DNA from: Mesomycoplasma molare
Lineage (GTDB): Bacteria > Bacillota_I > Bacilli_A > Mycoplasmatales > Metamycoplasmataceae
Direction of reading: 5' to 3'
Length of the DNA stretch: 64,000 nt
Assembly: GCF_024918955.1 (NCBI RefSeq)
Contig: NZ_CP103423.1
Coordinates: 1 to 64,000 of the forward strand
Under the pieces are notes generated by a model. That model saw only the letters and a list, made by a program, of their open reading frames with translations. It searched no databases and was not told the origin of the DNA. The position numbers were made by a program, and so were the translations under genes. Below are positions 33,109 to 46,742 of the stretch, one piece after another. Numbering within the stretch: the first letter of the stretch is position 1; every line of letters begins with the position of its first letter.

Positions 33109-34173
33109 ATGAAATTTTTTGAAAAATTAAAAAAACGTTTATTTGGTTCTAAAGAAGAAAATTTAGAAAAGAAAAAAGAAAAATTAGAAAAAAAGATAGA
33201 AAAAGAAATAGAAAAGAAAATAGTTGAAGAAGATAAGGTTTATAAGTATGTAGAAGGGTTAAAAAAATCCAATGTTTCACTTAGCGAAAAAATATTAAAT
33301 TTACAGAATTCCAGAAAAAAAATTGATGATGATTTATTTGATGAATTAGAAGAAATTTTAATAATGTCAGATATTTCTTACTCTTTAGTAGAAGTTATAA
33401 TTTATGAAATTAAAAAGGAAGTAAAAAAGGAAAATATTGATGATCCAAAATTAATTGGTGAAATTATTGCTGATAAAATTTATACTATTTATGCTAATAA
33501 TTCAATTATTAATACTCAATTAAATTACAAAGATGGAAGATTAAATGTATTTTTAATGGTTGGTGTAAACGGTTCTGGAAAAACTACTTCTATCTCTAAA
33601 ATTGCTAAAAAATATGTTGACCTAGGTAAAAAAGTATTAATTGCAGCAGGAGATACATTTAGAGCTGCTGCTGTAGAACAGTTAGAAATATGATCAAAAA
33701 GAGCGGGAGCTGATATTATTTCGCCTAATGTAAATGAAACAGATCCATCTTCTATAGTTTATCGCTCTTTAGAAAAAGCTATTAATGATAAATATGATCT
33801 TTTAATTATAGATACTGCAGGTAGGTTACAAAATAAAGTTAATTTAATGAACGAATTAGCTAAAATGAATAATATTATTAAAAAGAAAATAGAAGATGCC
33901 CCTCATGAGTCTCTTTTGGTAATAGATGCAACAACAGGTCAAAATGGAGTTTCACAAGCTGAGCATTTTAAAGAAGTAACGTCTATTAGTGGAATTGTAT
34001 TAACTAAAATGGATGGAACTAGTAAGGGAGGAATTGTTTTATCTATAAAAGATAAACTCAATTTAGACGTCAAATTATTAGGATTAGGTGAAAAAATGGA
34101 AGATTTACAAGAATTTGACTTAGATGCTTTCATTTACGCTTTAACAAAAGATTTATCGGAGAGTAAACATTAA
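33109..34173 (+). CDS. ftsY: SRP receptor GTPase FtsY
   Basis: Receptor GTPase that docks the SRP-ribosome complex at the membrane. The 354-aa protein has a lysine-rich N-terminal A region, the G1 motif [12 protein letters not shown] near 150-161, [11 protein letters not shown] near 182, the G3 motif DTAGRLQNK near 234, and [10 protein letters not shown] near 300. One TGA (33691) is Trp. TATAAT at 33096-33101 is 7 bases before the ATG and there is no ribosome site, so the mRNA is probably leaderless. ylxM follows after 1 bp, matching the SRP-operon layout of Gram-positives. Confidence 0.95.
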
Positions 34174-34174
34174 A

Positions 34175-34399
34175 ATGGATAATTTGGAAAATAGAGAATT
34201 GTTAATAAATTTGTTTGAAAAATATTCATCATTTTTAACTCAAAATCAAAGACAAATTTTTCAACTTTATTTTTTTGAAGATTTATCATATGCAGAAATT
34301 TCTCAAATTACAGCAACAACTAGAAGTGCTATTTTTGACGCTTTAAAAAAAACAAAAATAAAATTAATGAAATTTTATGATGAATTAGAAAGGAAATAA
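34175..34399 (+). CDS. ylxM: YlxM/UPF0122 helix-turn-helix protein
   Basis: A 74-aa protein with a sigma-70 region-4-like helix-turn-helix: LTQNQRQIFQLYFFEDLSYA followed by EISQITATTRSAIFDALKK. YlxM partners SRP components in Gram-positives and stimulates Ffh activity in some. It starts 1 bp after ftsY, the standard neighbourhood. Confidence 0.9.
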   Translation: MDNLENRELLINLFEKYSSFLTQNQRQIFQLYFFEDLSYAEISQITATTRSAIFDALKKTKIKLMKFYDELERK

Positions 34400-34400
34400 A

Positions 34401-34928
34401 ATGGCGGTAAAACCTAATAAAAAAATAGTTGCTTACATGGAAAATAAAATCAAATCATTAAAAAGAATTTCTAAAATTTATTTTTGACTAAATAATGTTT
34501 TTTCCTTTATTATTATAGCAATAAATATATATTCTATCATATTAGCTATATTATATTTAGATTATGCAACAGTAGAATTAATAAAAGATAATTCTGAAAT
34601 AGGAAAACATATTACTTCTAGAGAACAATGACCAGAAGTTTTAAAAATTTTATCTTATACAGCTTTTTTTGTTATATTTTTAATAACAAATTTCTTTTTA
34701 AGTTTATTTTTAGCAATTTTTAGATCTACATTTCATTATAATAATTACAAACAAGTTAGAAGAGAATTGTACTTCTTATATATAAAATATTTTTCAACGG
34801 AAAGAAAAGAATATTCTTTAGAAGAATTTAAACAAGATCTAATAAAAGTTGAACCTATTTTGATAAATAAATATAAGAAAAATTGAAAAAAAGAAATAAA
34901 AAGTACATTATTAAAAAAGGTGAGCTAA
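34401..34928 (+). CDS. Small two-TM membrane protein, module B gene 1
   Basis: A 175-aa protein with two membrane segments (about 27-52 and 82-108) and a charged tail. It is a paralogue of the product at 10434; the second TM and the following KQVRRELYFLYIKYFSTERK / EYSLEEFKQDL correspond to that protein's KIAMRKITYISYKSRESQSY / TKEQFDKEF. It begins 1 bp after ylxM and overlaps the next gene (TAATG). Unknown function. Confidence 0.82.
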
Positions 34929-35854
34929 TGAATAAAACAAAAGAAAAAACCATTTTTCCTAAACATTTTAAGTATATTTATAATTACACTTTAACTAAAG
35001 TATTTATGTTAAGAATATTATTTATAAGTTTAACATTTGCGACATTTTTATTAGTTTTTGTAAGTGCGCTTTTAACTTCTTATTTTTTAGCAGGTATAAA
35101 AGAAAAATATAGATTAGTTTTACCGGAAGAATATACAAATGAAACTTTTAGAACAAATTATGTAATCATAATCGCTTGACTGTCTGCAACAGGTTCTTTT
35201 ATTACTTCAATCATTGCTTTTTTTTCCATGAATAATAAATATAAAAAAAATCGCAAAGTTTTAACTACATTGCGTTTAGAAAAAGCGCTTTTTGAATCTA
35301 ATTTAGGAATTTACAAAAAACAAAAAACAAAAGAGACAGTTTTATTATATAGAACAATGTCTATTGTAGGTTGAGATTATCTGACTAAAAATCCTTATTT
35401 AGAAGAATTTCAAAAACCAAAAAACAATTATTCTTTAAAAAATATTGAAAATTTATCCGAAGAAGAATTATTATTAAAAGTTAATAAAGTAAGAAGGAAA
35501 TATACAAGAAAATTCTTTATTTCTTATTTAGTTTTTCTTATTTTAAATATTATAGCTATAATTTTATCCTCATTAATGATAGTATTTAACTTATATTCTT
35601 TAAGATTTAATCAATTCCCTGATATTCAAGGCACAGAAAAGTCTATATTGTTTTTAATCGATATTTCTTTAGGATCTGCTTTTATAACTTTATTAACTTC
35701 TATTTCTTCTTTCTTTTCTTTTTCAGAAAGAAAATACAAAGTTGATAATGATATACAAGAATTAGAAGCTAAATTAGAAGAATTTAAGACTGTACCAATA
35801 GAAGACTTAAATAGTTGAGTAGAAAACATTTCAAATTATGGAGAAATATTTTAA
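34928..35854 (+). CDS. Four-TM membrane protein, module B gene 2 (fusion of module A genes 2 and 3)
   Basis: A 308-aa protein made of two halves. Residues about 1-150 align with the product at 10937 (NRKVLTTLRLEKALFESNLG in common form), and residues about 185-300 align with the product at 11431 (LTSISSFFSFSERKY against LTASSTLFAFSKRRA). Each half has a TM pair. This is a natural fusion that links two separate genes elsewhere in the window. Start at 34928 (TAATG overlap) is preferred over the in-frame ATG at 34883, which lies deep inside the upstream gene. TGA is Trp. Confidence 0.83.
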
Positions 35855-35874
35855 TTTTTTAATATAATTTAAAT

Positions 35875-36228
35875 ATGTGATTTCCTATAGTTCAAATAAT
35901 AATATTTTTCTTATGAAATATAGCTTCTAGTTTGATCTTGTATTGAAGAATAAGAAAACCATATAAAACCTTTAGAAAAACTCATGTTTGAGGAAAGATT
36001 GAAAAATTTAATTTACTTACATATAATACATATGCTTTCGCATCTTTGGGCGGACTAGTTAATGTAATTTATCAACTATTTGATAAAGAATTTGAATATT
36101 CTACAGCATTATTATTATCTATTTTAGCAACTTTAATGTACGTTTTATCAGTATCTTTTTATACATTAGAAATTTTCGTTTATTTTAAAGTTAAACAAAA
36201 TCCTTTATGGTTATATAAAGAAAAATAA
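35875..36228 (+). CDS. Small membrane protein, 117 aa
   Basis: Not recognised. Three hydrophobic segments (about 3-22, 48-68, 78-103) and short basic loops; ends NPLWLYKEK. Several TGA Trp codons, including codon 2. TATAAT at 35863-35868 is 6 bases before the ATG without a ribosome site, so it is likely leaderless and has its own promoter despite following module B by 20 bp. Confidence 0.75.
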
Positions 36229-36242
36229 TTCTTTTAAAATTT

Positions 36243-36270
36243 AAAAAACCGAGCAAATGCACGGTTTTTT
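36243..36270. terminator. Bidirectional terminator
   Basis: AAAAAACCG / CGGTTTTTT with an inner GC pair and AAAT loop. It serves the 117-aa gene from the left and the convergent minus-strand gene at 36273 from the right. Confidence 0.85.
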
Positions 36271-36272
36271 GT

Positions 36273-37136
36273 TTATTTTCTTTTTAAAATAAATTTTTTA
36301 ACTAAAAGCAAAACTATAATAGGTATAACTAGCAAAACAAGGATTGTTAATACAAATAGTTTTAAATATCCTTTATTCATTTTTATTTTTATAGCATCTA
36401 TTTCTGTGTCTTTAACTATTTGATAACCAAAGTAATCTTGAATATCATTAAGTCTTTTTTTACGGGAAATAGTTAATAAAGTTCAAATAACTAAGTTTCC
36501 TAATAGTGAAAGACCTAAAATAATAGATAAAAATTCAGGATTAGGCGTCATTAATTGTATTCATTTTTCAAAATTTAAAAGTCCATTTAGATAAACTTTA
36601 TCACTAAAATATCAAACAGCTAAGGCGAATAAACCTATATAGAAAAAAGTAAATATTAAAAATCAATTATGATGTATTTGTTGCTTTGTTAATCTTTTAT
36701 AAAGGTTAGCGATGCTTGTTGGTAATGCTTGAGGATTAATAGTTAATTCATTTCTATACAATTTTTCTGATTTTTTCATAGAAGAAAAATCTAAAAATTT
36801 TATAATGAATTTAAAAATAGAATAAGAAGCAATTAAAATAGGTATTATTAATCAACTTCATTCAAAATCAGTTTTAACAAAACCAATTGTTTTTAAAGTA
36901 TTTGTATAAATTAAAGCAATTAAGGAAGCAGAAACTAAAAATATAAATAGATAAAATATTAAAAATATTTTTAGTATTTTAGATTCGCGAGCAAAAATTT
37001 TGTAAACTCCGGTTGGTATAATTTGTTCAGGATCTTTATAAACTTTTGCACTATTTATATCTTGTAAATTAATTTGCTCTTTTTTTATATTTGCAAAATT
37101 TACCGTATCTGTATTATTTAAAGGTTTTCATTTCAT
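36273..37136 (-). CDS. Four-TM membrane protein, 287 aa
   Basis: Not recognised. The N-terminal 50 residues are soluble. Four membrane segments follow at about 55-80, 92-112, 158-180 and 200-222, then a fifth near the basic C-terminus (LFVLTILVLLVIPIIVLLLV). TGA is Trp. It starts 8 bp downstream of lepA on the same strand and probably shares its transcript. Confidence 0.78.
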
Positions 37137-37144
37137 AGTTTATC

Positions 37145-38944
37145 CTATTTCTTTCTTTCTATATCTGTTTTAAGTATAGCTAAGAAAGCTTCTTGAGGCA
37201 CTTCTACAGACCCTATTGCCTTCATTCTTTTCTTACCTTCTTTTTGTTTTTTTAGAAGTTTTTGTCTACGTGTAGGATCACCTCCATACAATTTTGCGGT
37301 AACATCTTTTCTGTAAGCCTTTATTGTTTCTCTAGCTATTACTTTAGAACCAATAACAGCCTGTACAGGAACTTCAAAAGATTGTCTGGGTATAACTTCT
37401 TTTAATTTTTCTGTTAATTCTCTACCTTTTGAGTAGGCAAAATCTTTGTGAACTATCATTGATAAAGCATCCACCTTATCTCCGTTTAATAAAATATCTA
37501 ATTTTACAAGGTTAGATTCTTTATAGCCAATTATGTCATATTCAAATGAAGCATATCCTTTAGAAATAGATTTGAGTCTATCAAAAAAATCAAATATAAT
37601 CTCTACTAATGGAAGTTCATAAACAACTTTTCTTCTTGTTGAATCGATGAATTCTATATCAATAAATGTACCTCTTTTATTTTGACATAATTCCATAATA
37701 GAACCAACATAGTCTTCAGGTACTATTACAAAAGCTTTTATATAAGGCTCTTCAATTCTTTTTATAAATGTGGGATCTGGTAAATTAGAAGGATTAGAAA
37801 TAATTTCTAAACTTTCATCAGTTTTGTATACATGAAATTCAACAGAAGGAGCAGTGGCAATTAAATCAATATTAAATTCTCTTTCTAATCTTTCTTGAAG
37901 AATTTCCATATGTAGCATTCCTAAGAATCCTATTCTATATCCAAAACCTAAAGCTTTAGATGATTCAGGTTCAAATGTTATTGAAGAATCTGATAAAGAA
38001 ATTTTTTCTAAGGATTCTTTAAGTAAATCATAATCTTTACTATCAATTGGATAAAATCCTGTATAAACTACAGGTTTTAGTTTTTTGTAACCAGGTAAAG
38101 CTTCTTTTGCAGGGTTATTTGTTAATGTAATTGTATCCCCAACAGAAATATCCTTAGCATCTCTAATTGAAGCCGAAATTCAACCTACTTCTCCAGATAC
38201 TAACTCATCTTTTTTTAATTCATTTGGAGTTCTAACCCCTAATTCCACAACATGAAATCTTTTATTAGAAGACATTAGTGTGAAAGTATCTCCAACTTTA
38301 ATCTTACCTTCTACTACTCTTATAAGTAGTACAACTCCTTTATAAGAATCAAAATATGAATCAAAAATTAAAGCTCTTAAAGGTTTATTATCATCAGCAT
38401 TTTTGGGTGCAGGAATTCTAGAAACAATAGCTTCTAAAACATTTTCAATATTTAATCCGGTTTTAGCAGAAATTAACACACTATCATCGGCAGGAATACC
38501 AATTATATTTTCAATTTCTCGTTTTACTTTTTCAGGGTCTGCAGAAGGAAGATCTATTTTATTAATTATAGGAATTATTTCTAGATTATTATCGATAGCT
38601 AGATAAACATTAGCTAAAGTTTGTGCTTCAATTCCTTGAGTTGCATCTACTAGAAGCAAAGCCCCCTCTGTTGCTGCTAAAGATCTAGATACTTCATATG
38701 TAAAATCTACGTGCCCGGGAGTATCGATTAGGTGAAAAATATAATCTTTATATTTTAATTGAACAGCATTAAGTTTTATGGTAATTCCTCTTTCTTGTTC
38801 TAATTCCATAGAATCTAAGTGTTGAGTTTTTAGTTCTCTTTTAGAAACTGCTCCTGTAAATTCTAAAATTCTATCAGCTAAAGTGGATTTACCGTGATCA
38901 ATATGAGCTATAATACAAAAATTTCTAATATTTTCTTTTTTCAT
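37145..38944 (-). CDS. lepA: Elongation factor 4 (LepA)
   Basis: Ribosome-bound translational GTPase. The 599-aa protein has G1 AHIDHGKST at about 13-21, G3 DTPGHVDF near 76, G4 NKID near 130, and the LepA-specific C-terminal domain with [20 protein letters not shown], which distinguishes it from EF-G. One TGA Trp lies in the stretch around 38178-38180. Size is normal. The next gene on the strand follows after 8 bp. Confidence 0.97.
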
Positions 38945-38971
38945 ATTATTAAATTTTACATTATTTCTTTT

Positions 38972-39007
38972 AAAAAAAAGAATAAAAAAAGAACTTTAAA
39001 GTTCTTT
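38972..39007 (-). terminator. Terminator of the 98-aa gene
   Basis: On the minus strand, AAAGAACTTTAAAGTTCTTT folds on itself and is followed by TTTTTTATTC and a further T run. It separates the 98-aa gene from lepA. Confidence 0.75.
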
Positions 39008-39010
39008 AAA

Positions 39011-39307
39011 TTATTGAGAATCGGAACTTGGTTTAGTTGCTTCGTCTTTATCGTTTTTAATACTATTTGTAATCTCTACAGAAGGGTTTTTTGAATTAGT
39101 TTTAACGTAGTATTGGTAAATGAAAAAAATACCTCCGGCAGTTAAAGCAGCACTAGAAAAACCCAAGAATAATCCTAATAATCATCTATTAGTTCTTCCT
39201 GCAGAAGTTTTAGCTTTTCTTCAAGAATTATCTTTTTTTACTTTTTGTTTTGCTTTTTTTGGTTCTACTTCTAATTTTTGTTCTTCTGCAACTTTATTTT
39301 CTGTCAT
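39011..39307 (-). CDS. Single-TM hypothetical protein, 98 aa
   Basis: A lysine/glutamate-rich N-terminus (about 1-40), one membrane helix (LLGLFLGFSSAALTAGGIFF at about 43-62) and a short hydrophilic, Ser/Asp-rich end. It could be a type II anchored protein. No lipobox. One TGA Trp. It has the general size and charge pattern of small secretion factors but lacks a SecE signature, so no function is assigned. Confidence 0.72.
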
Positions 39308-39410
39308 AATACTCCTAATATACTTAATTTGCATAAATTATACCATTTATAATTATTTTTTCTTTATAAAATTAGCAATTATTATATAATTTAAAAAACA
39401 ATAAATTAAT

Positions 39411-39596
39411 TATCGAAGACGAAGACACGTTCAAAGTTTGACAGAAATAAGAGAATTAACGGTTGGTGAAAGTTAATCTGGATGCTTTAGAATATCACTT
39501 CTGAGACCTATCAAGGCGGTTAATTCACGAAAAGAATTTAAAACGAAGAATCTGATCTAAGGTGGTACGTTAGTCCTTGGATACAGATTTTTATTT
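39411..39596 (+). promoter_or_regulatory. T-box riboswitch (isoleucine) upstream of ileS
   Basis: Leader RNA sensing uncharged tRNA-Ile. The canonical T-box AAGGTGGTAC is at 39559-39568, stem I has the GGTGAAAG segment near 39464-39471, and ATC at 39494-39496 in GAATATCACTT is the likely specifier for isoleucine. The terminator stem pairs AATCTG-ATCTAAGG (39549-39562) with CCTTGGAT-CAGATT (39575-39589), then TTTATTTTT. The T-box bases lie inside it, giving the expected mutually exclusive antiterminator. A TATAAT lies at 39385-39390. Confidence 0.9.
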
Positions 39597-39619
39597 TTCT
39601 TTTAAAATAGGAGTAATAT

Positions 39620-42272
<2,653 letters not shown>

Positions 42273-42286
<14 letters not shown>

Positions 42287-42863
42287 AAAACATTTTTTTC
42301 AGTGACTAAATCATTTAAAAAACTTTCCGAAAAAGAAATTATTGTTAAATAGTATTATTTCTTTTTCTTTAATTTTAACTTTTGTTTTAATAGATCAATT
42401 AACAAAAAATTTAATTTTTGATCATAAAGAATTTACTGTATTTTCCAATTGAAAAGAAAGAAATGTTATATTAGATTTTAAAATTATAGGTTTTCGCCCC
42501 CTATTACATATTGGAGTTACTTCGGGTATAAATAAATATATTGGTTTTTTCTTTATTCATCTATTTAGTTTAATAATTGTTCTTGTATTACCTTATTTTA
42601 TGATTTTTTCTAAAAGAAAATTAACTATAATTATCTTAGCCTTTTTATGGTCTGGAACATTCGGGAATATGTTAGATCGTTTTCTTTACGAAAACGGAGT
42701 AAAAGATGTTTTTTATATACCTTGATATGATAATGGAACATTTAATTTTGCTGATGTTTTAATAGTTCTAGGATCTATAGGAGGGGCTTTAATCATCTTA
42801 TATACAAGCTTTATAGAAAGTTATATTTTAAAAAAGAAAAATAACAAAGAACACAAAGAATAG
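42273..42863 (+). CDS. lspA: Lipoprotein signal peptidase (signal peptidase II)
   Basis: Membrane aspartic protease that cleaves prolipoproteins at the lipobox. The 196-aa protein has four hydrophobic segments and both catalytic Asp motifs: GNMLDR near 130-135 and NFADVLIVLG near 158-167. Some TGA codons are Trp. It starts inside the ileS 3' end. It would process lipoproteins such as the one at 62922. Confidence 0.93.
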
Positions 42864-42890
42864 GATTATTTTTTCATAATCTTATTTTTT
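42862..42890 (+). terminator. Terminator after lspA
   Basis: AGGATTAT pairs with ATAATCTT (one G-U) around TTTTTC, then ATTTTTTATTTTTTT. Low stability but well placed. Confidence 0.6.
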
Positions 42891-42942
42891 ATTTTTTTGA
42901 TTATTTTTTATTAAAAAAAACATTTTAGAATATAATTTTTTT

Positions 42943-43932
42943 ATGGATCATAATAGCGCCAAAAAGAAATCTTATTTAAAGCACATAATTGAAAGTTATA
43001 TTGAAAATGGAGAACCTATTGGTTCTGAAGCGTTAAAGGAAAAATATAATTTACAAGTCTCTTCTTCTACTATTAGAAGCATAATGGCAGAGCTAGAAAA
43101 AGACGGTTTTTTAGAAAAATCGCACGTTTCTAGTGGAAGAATTCCTACTTTAAAAGCATATGAGTATTATGCAAGTTATTTAGTAGATACAACCGACAAT
43201 GATCTAGAAGCAAAAATGAATGACATTTTCGCTAAAAGAAGAATTTCTATTGATAAAACAATAGAAGAAGCAGCTAAATTAATTTCAGAAGTTGCTGGAA
43301 TTACGGTAGTTACATCAGATTTAAGAAGTGCAGAAAAATTAAGATCAATTCAATTCACTATAATAGATAATTATTCTGGTGTAATTGTATTAGTTACTTC
43401 TTTAGGTAGAGTAGAAAATAAAATAGTTTCTTTTTCTAATGAGGTAGAAAAAGAAGATATTAAAGTAGCGATAAGAATTTTTAAAGAAAGATTAATTAAT
43501 GTTGCGTTAAACGAAATCCAAAAAATAGTAGAAATTTTAGTTCCGATTTTAGCAAAAGAAATAAAAAATTTAGATAATGTTTTAAAAACATTTATGCAAA
43601 ATATTTTTAATTTTAAAACCAACTATGAATCAAAAATATATAATAAAAATAATTTGATTTTATCTAGAGAAATATCAAGAGAAAAACTTAGTCAAATTTT
43701 AGATTTAATTGAAAAAAAATCTATTTGAGAAACTATTGAAAATAAATTAGATGAAGATAAAAATATAAAAATAAAAATAGAGTCGGATGAAGCTGTTTTT
43801 ATTTCTAAAAAAGTTGAAAATCAAAATATTAGCAAAGAAATAAGTGTAGTTGGAGCAACAACTAGACTAGATTATTCAAAAGTTTTAAGTGCTTTAGATC
43901 TATTGGAAAAATTTCTTAAACAAGAAAAATAG
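42943..43932 (+). CDS. hrcA: Heat-shock repressor HrcA
   Basis: Transcriptional repressor of heat-shock genes that binds CIRCE operators. The 329-aa protein has the N-terminal winged-helix with SSSTIRSIMAELEKDGFLEK near 45-64 and SHVSSGRIPT, a diagnostic HrcA motif. The C-terminal half follows a TGA Trp at 43726. TATAAT at 42931-42936 leaves 6 bases before the ATG and there is no ribosome site, so the transcript should be leaderless. No CIRCE inverted repeat is seen upstream, so autoregulation is not evident. grpE follows in the same operon. Confidence 0.94.
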
Positions 43933-43947
43933 TAAAGGAGATTTTAA

Positions 43948-44625
43948 ATGGAAGAAAAAAATAATAATAACAACAGCAATAATAGTACTGAAAATCAAAA
44001 TAAAGAAACTAATAAACCTAAAAATAATAATTTTAAAAATAAAAAAAATAAAAGAAATATTAATAAAAAAAACAATAAAAAAGAGGAAAACGTTTCTCTT
44101 TCAGAAAAACAAAAAATTAAAATTACATTATTAGAGCTAGAAATAGCAAAACTAAAAATGGAAATTGAAAAAAATAATGAAGAATTAAGAACCAAAGCTT
44201 TAGAATTACAAAATAAAGCTAAAGAAGAAATTCAAAAGCATAAAGATGAAACTTCTTCAAAATTTGAATTGGAATTAACAAATATAAAAAAATATGGAAT
44301 CCAAAAGTTTTTTGAATCTTTCTTAATACCTTTAAAAAATTTAGAATTAGCTATTCAAGCGGGAGAAAAACAAGATAATTCAGCCGTGCAAAACTATGTA
44401 AAAGGTTTTAGTATGTTATTAAAACAAATGGAATTAATATTTTCCGATTTTGGAATCCAAAAAATAGAACCTTTTGTTGGAGAAAACTATAATCCAGAAC
44501 TTCATGAAGTATTTGAAACAGAAGAAAATAGTCAATTAAAAGACAAAATAGTTTCTATTAAAAGTAATGGTTATAAATTATATGATAGAGTTGTAAAACC
44601 AGCTTCGGTTATAGTGGGAAAATAG
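43948..44625 (+). CDS. grpE: Nucleotide exchange factor GrpE
   Basis: Cochaperone that releases ADP from DnaK. The 225-aa protein has an Asn/Lys-rich low-complexity N-terminus (about 1-50), a long coiled-coil (about 52-115), and the C-terminal beta domain with the family pattern GENYNPELHEVFETEE and VVKPASVIVGK. AAAGGAG precedes the ATG. It lies between hrcA and argS; dnaK and dnaJ are not in the window. Confidence 0.93.
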   Translation: MEEKNNNNNSNNSTENQNKETNKPKNNNFKNKKNKRNINKKNNKKEENVSLSEKQKIKITLLELEIAKLKMEIEKNNEELRTKALELQNKAKEEIQKHKDETSSKFELELTNIKKYGIQKFFESFLIPLKNLELAIQAGEKQDNSAVQNYVKGFSMLLKQMELIFSDFGIQKIEPFVGENYNPELHEVFETEENSQLKDKIVSIKSNGYKLYDRVVKPASVIVGK

Positions 44626-44626
44626 C

Positions 44627-46231
44627 ATGCAAAATAAAATTATAGAAGCATTAGAAGAAGTACTGAAAGAATTAAAAGTTTCTAAAAATGTAGTATTAAC
44701 TAAATCGAAAGATTTTGGTGACTATTCTACAAATTTAGCTATGACTCTTAAAAAAGAATTAAACTTAACTCCTATGGAAATAGCTGAATTAATAGTTAAT
44801 AAAATAGATAAAGAAAAATATTTTATATCTAATATAGTTATAGCTAAACCTGGATTTATTAATTTTTTCGTTAAAAATACTTTTTTTGTTGATGAAACAA
44901 ATAAGATTTTAAATCTTGAAAATAAATATGGACAACTTGAACAAAATCAAAAAATAAACTTAGAATTTGTTTCAGTAAATCCTACAGGTTTTTTACATTT
45001 AGGACACGCCAGAGGAGCAGCTTTAGGAGCTACATTAGCTAATATTCTTTCTTTTGCTGGTAATAAAGTAATAAAAGAATATTATGTAAATGATGCAGGT
45101 AATCAAATTGATATATTGGCAGAATCAGTTTTTGCAAGATATCAGCAACATTTTGGTAAAAAATATCCAATGCCGGAAAATTCTTACGTAGGAGCAGATG
45201 TTAAGTGAGCTGCCCATGTAATAATTAAATTATTTAAAGATAAATTTGTAAACTCTGATTTAAATGATAAAAAAGTAAAAGATTTTTTCAAAAAAGCTTC
45301 AGTATCTATTATGTTAGGACAAATAAAAAGAGATTTGTCTTTATTTGGAATAACTTTTGACAAATTCTTTAGTGAAAAAACGTTATACAAAAATAAAAAA
45401 ATCGATAATGCTTTATTAAAGTTAAAAAATACTTATAACAAAGATGGTGCTCTTTGATTAAAAACTAGTGATTATGGTGATGATAAGGATAGGGTTTTAA
45501 TAAAAAAAGATGGTAGCTATACTTATTTTTTACCAGATATTGCTTATCATAATGAAAAAATGTTAGCAGATAATGGTGTGGACAAATTAATAAATGTTTG
45601 GGGTGCAGACCACATTGGGTATATTAAAAGAATGGAAATCGCAATAGATCAGTTAGGTTTTGATTCGAAAAAACAATTTAAGGTTTTAACTTGTCAGATA
45701 GTTCGTCTAATGAAAGATGGAACTGAGTTAAAAATGTCAAAAAGAAAAGGTGTAACTTTTACAGCTAGAGAATTAATCGAATTAGTCGGAAAAGATGCAG
45801 CCAGATTTTTCATGATAGATAGAAGTGAAAATTCAGGATTAGACTTCGATGTAAAATTAGCGTTAGAATCAAGCCAAAAAAATCCAGTATTTATGATTCA
45901 ATATGCTTATGCTAGAGCGAATCAATTGCTAGCAAAAACCCATTTTAAAACATTTAGTGCTAAAAGTTTTATTAATGAAAATGAAACAAAATTAGTAAAT
46001 ACACTAAAAGATTTTCCTGAATTAATAAAAAAAATAAGTGTAAATTATAAAATTCATTTATTGCCCGAATACTTAATAAGATTAGCAAAAGACTTTAATT
46101 CTTTTTATTCTAACTCTAAAATAATAGGAGAAGAAAGAGAAGAAAGTTTAATCGCTTTAGTGAAAGCAACTAAAATAGTATTAAAAAATGGATTAGATTT
46201 AATTGGGGTTTCTGCTCCAGAAAGGATGTAA
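44627..46231 (+). CDS. argS: Arginyl-tRNA synthetase
   Basis: Class I synthetase charging tRNA-Arg. The 534-aa protein has the N-terminal additional domain, the HIGH equivalent HLGHARGAALG near 124, the block GADHIGYIKRMEIA near 325, and KMSKRKG near 369 (KMSK form). TGA codons at 45206 and 45457 are Trp. It starts 1 bp after the grpE stop, an unusual but clear operon link. Confidence 0.95.
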
Positions 46232-46232
46232 A

Positions 46233-46478
46233 ATGAAAACAATGATTGTATTAGCAAAAGAAATACTCGAAAAAGAAAGAGAAATGGAGTTTGAAAAAAT
46301 ATTTTCTCACATTCAAGAGAAACTTCAAGAAAAATGAAATGTTTCTCTAAATGCAAATGAAGAAAATGCTATAGAAAATCTATTAGTTAAAAAAAGAGGA
46401 GAACTTTATAGACTTTTAACAGTAGATAGCAACTTCAAAAGACTTAACGACGGAAGATGAACATTAAAAAAATACTAA
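46233..46478 (+). CDS. rpoE: RNA polymerase delta subunit (HARE-HTH protein)
   Basis: An 81-aa protein with the HARE-HTH fold of the delta subunit: MIVLAKEILEKEREMEFEKI near the start and the ending KRLNDGRWTLKKY, typical of RpoE in Mollicutes/Firmicutes, where delta aids promoter recycling. It lacks the acidic tail of Bacillus delta. TGA Trp twice. Starts 1 bp after argS with an AAAGGA site inside that gene. Confidence 0.82.
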
Positions 46479-46504
46479 AAATTAAATGTGGATTTGATAT
46501 TGAT

Positions 46505-46590
46505 TAATTAATTTGAATGGAAAATCAAGTATAGCACTGTAAAATAAGAACAAAGAGTGATATACTTGATTTTTTAAATAAAATTTTTCT
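46505..46590. repeat. IS30-end relic acting as a hairpin terminator
   Basis: AAATCAAGTATA...TATACTTGATTTTTT forms a strong hairpin after rpoE. Read on the minus strand, TTTTATTTAAAAAATCAAGT, a CACTTT block, ATTTTACA and a final CTTGATTTT.CATTCA follow the same order as the right end of the IS30 element at 57769-57835. It therefore looks like a solo end or remnant of a related insertion. Confidence 0.6.
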
Positions 46591-46619
46591 ATAAAATAAT
46601 ATAGGTTACTGTTTAGGTA

Positions 46620-46688
46620 CTATAGGATATTTTGTATAAATTATCTTTTTTCTAACATAAAATGTTAGAAATTTGAGAATAAAAACAC
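46620..46688 (+). repeat. 69-bp inverted repeat, left arm
   Basis: Begins CTATAGGATATTTTGTATAA and ends GAGAATAAAAACAC. It matches the reverse complement of 47544-47612 with 3 mismatches by eye. It contains an internal palindrome TTTCTAACAT-AAA-ATGTTAGAAA. The two arms enclose 855 bp with one gene. Confidence 0.88.
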
Positions 46689-46742
46689 AAATTTCACTAA
46701 ATTCTAATAAAAAACAGATTTTATTCGGCTTTTTGTTTGGAA

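Noticed and set aside
34883..34927. Upstream in-frame start MKKRNKKYIIKKGEL for the 34928 gene
   Set aside because: It lies inside the preceding gene without a ribosome site; the TAATG overlap at 34928 matches the coupling used elsewhere.
39011..39307. 98-aa single-TM protein as SecE
   Set aside because: Right size and one TM, but the SecE amphipathic/TM motif is absent and the neighbours are not nusG or rpmG.
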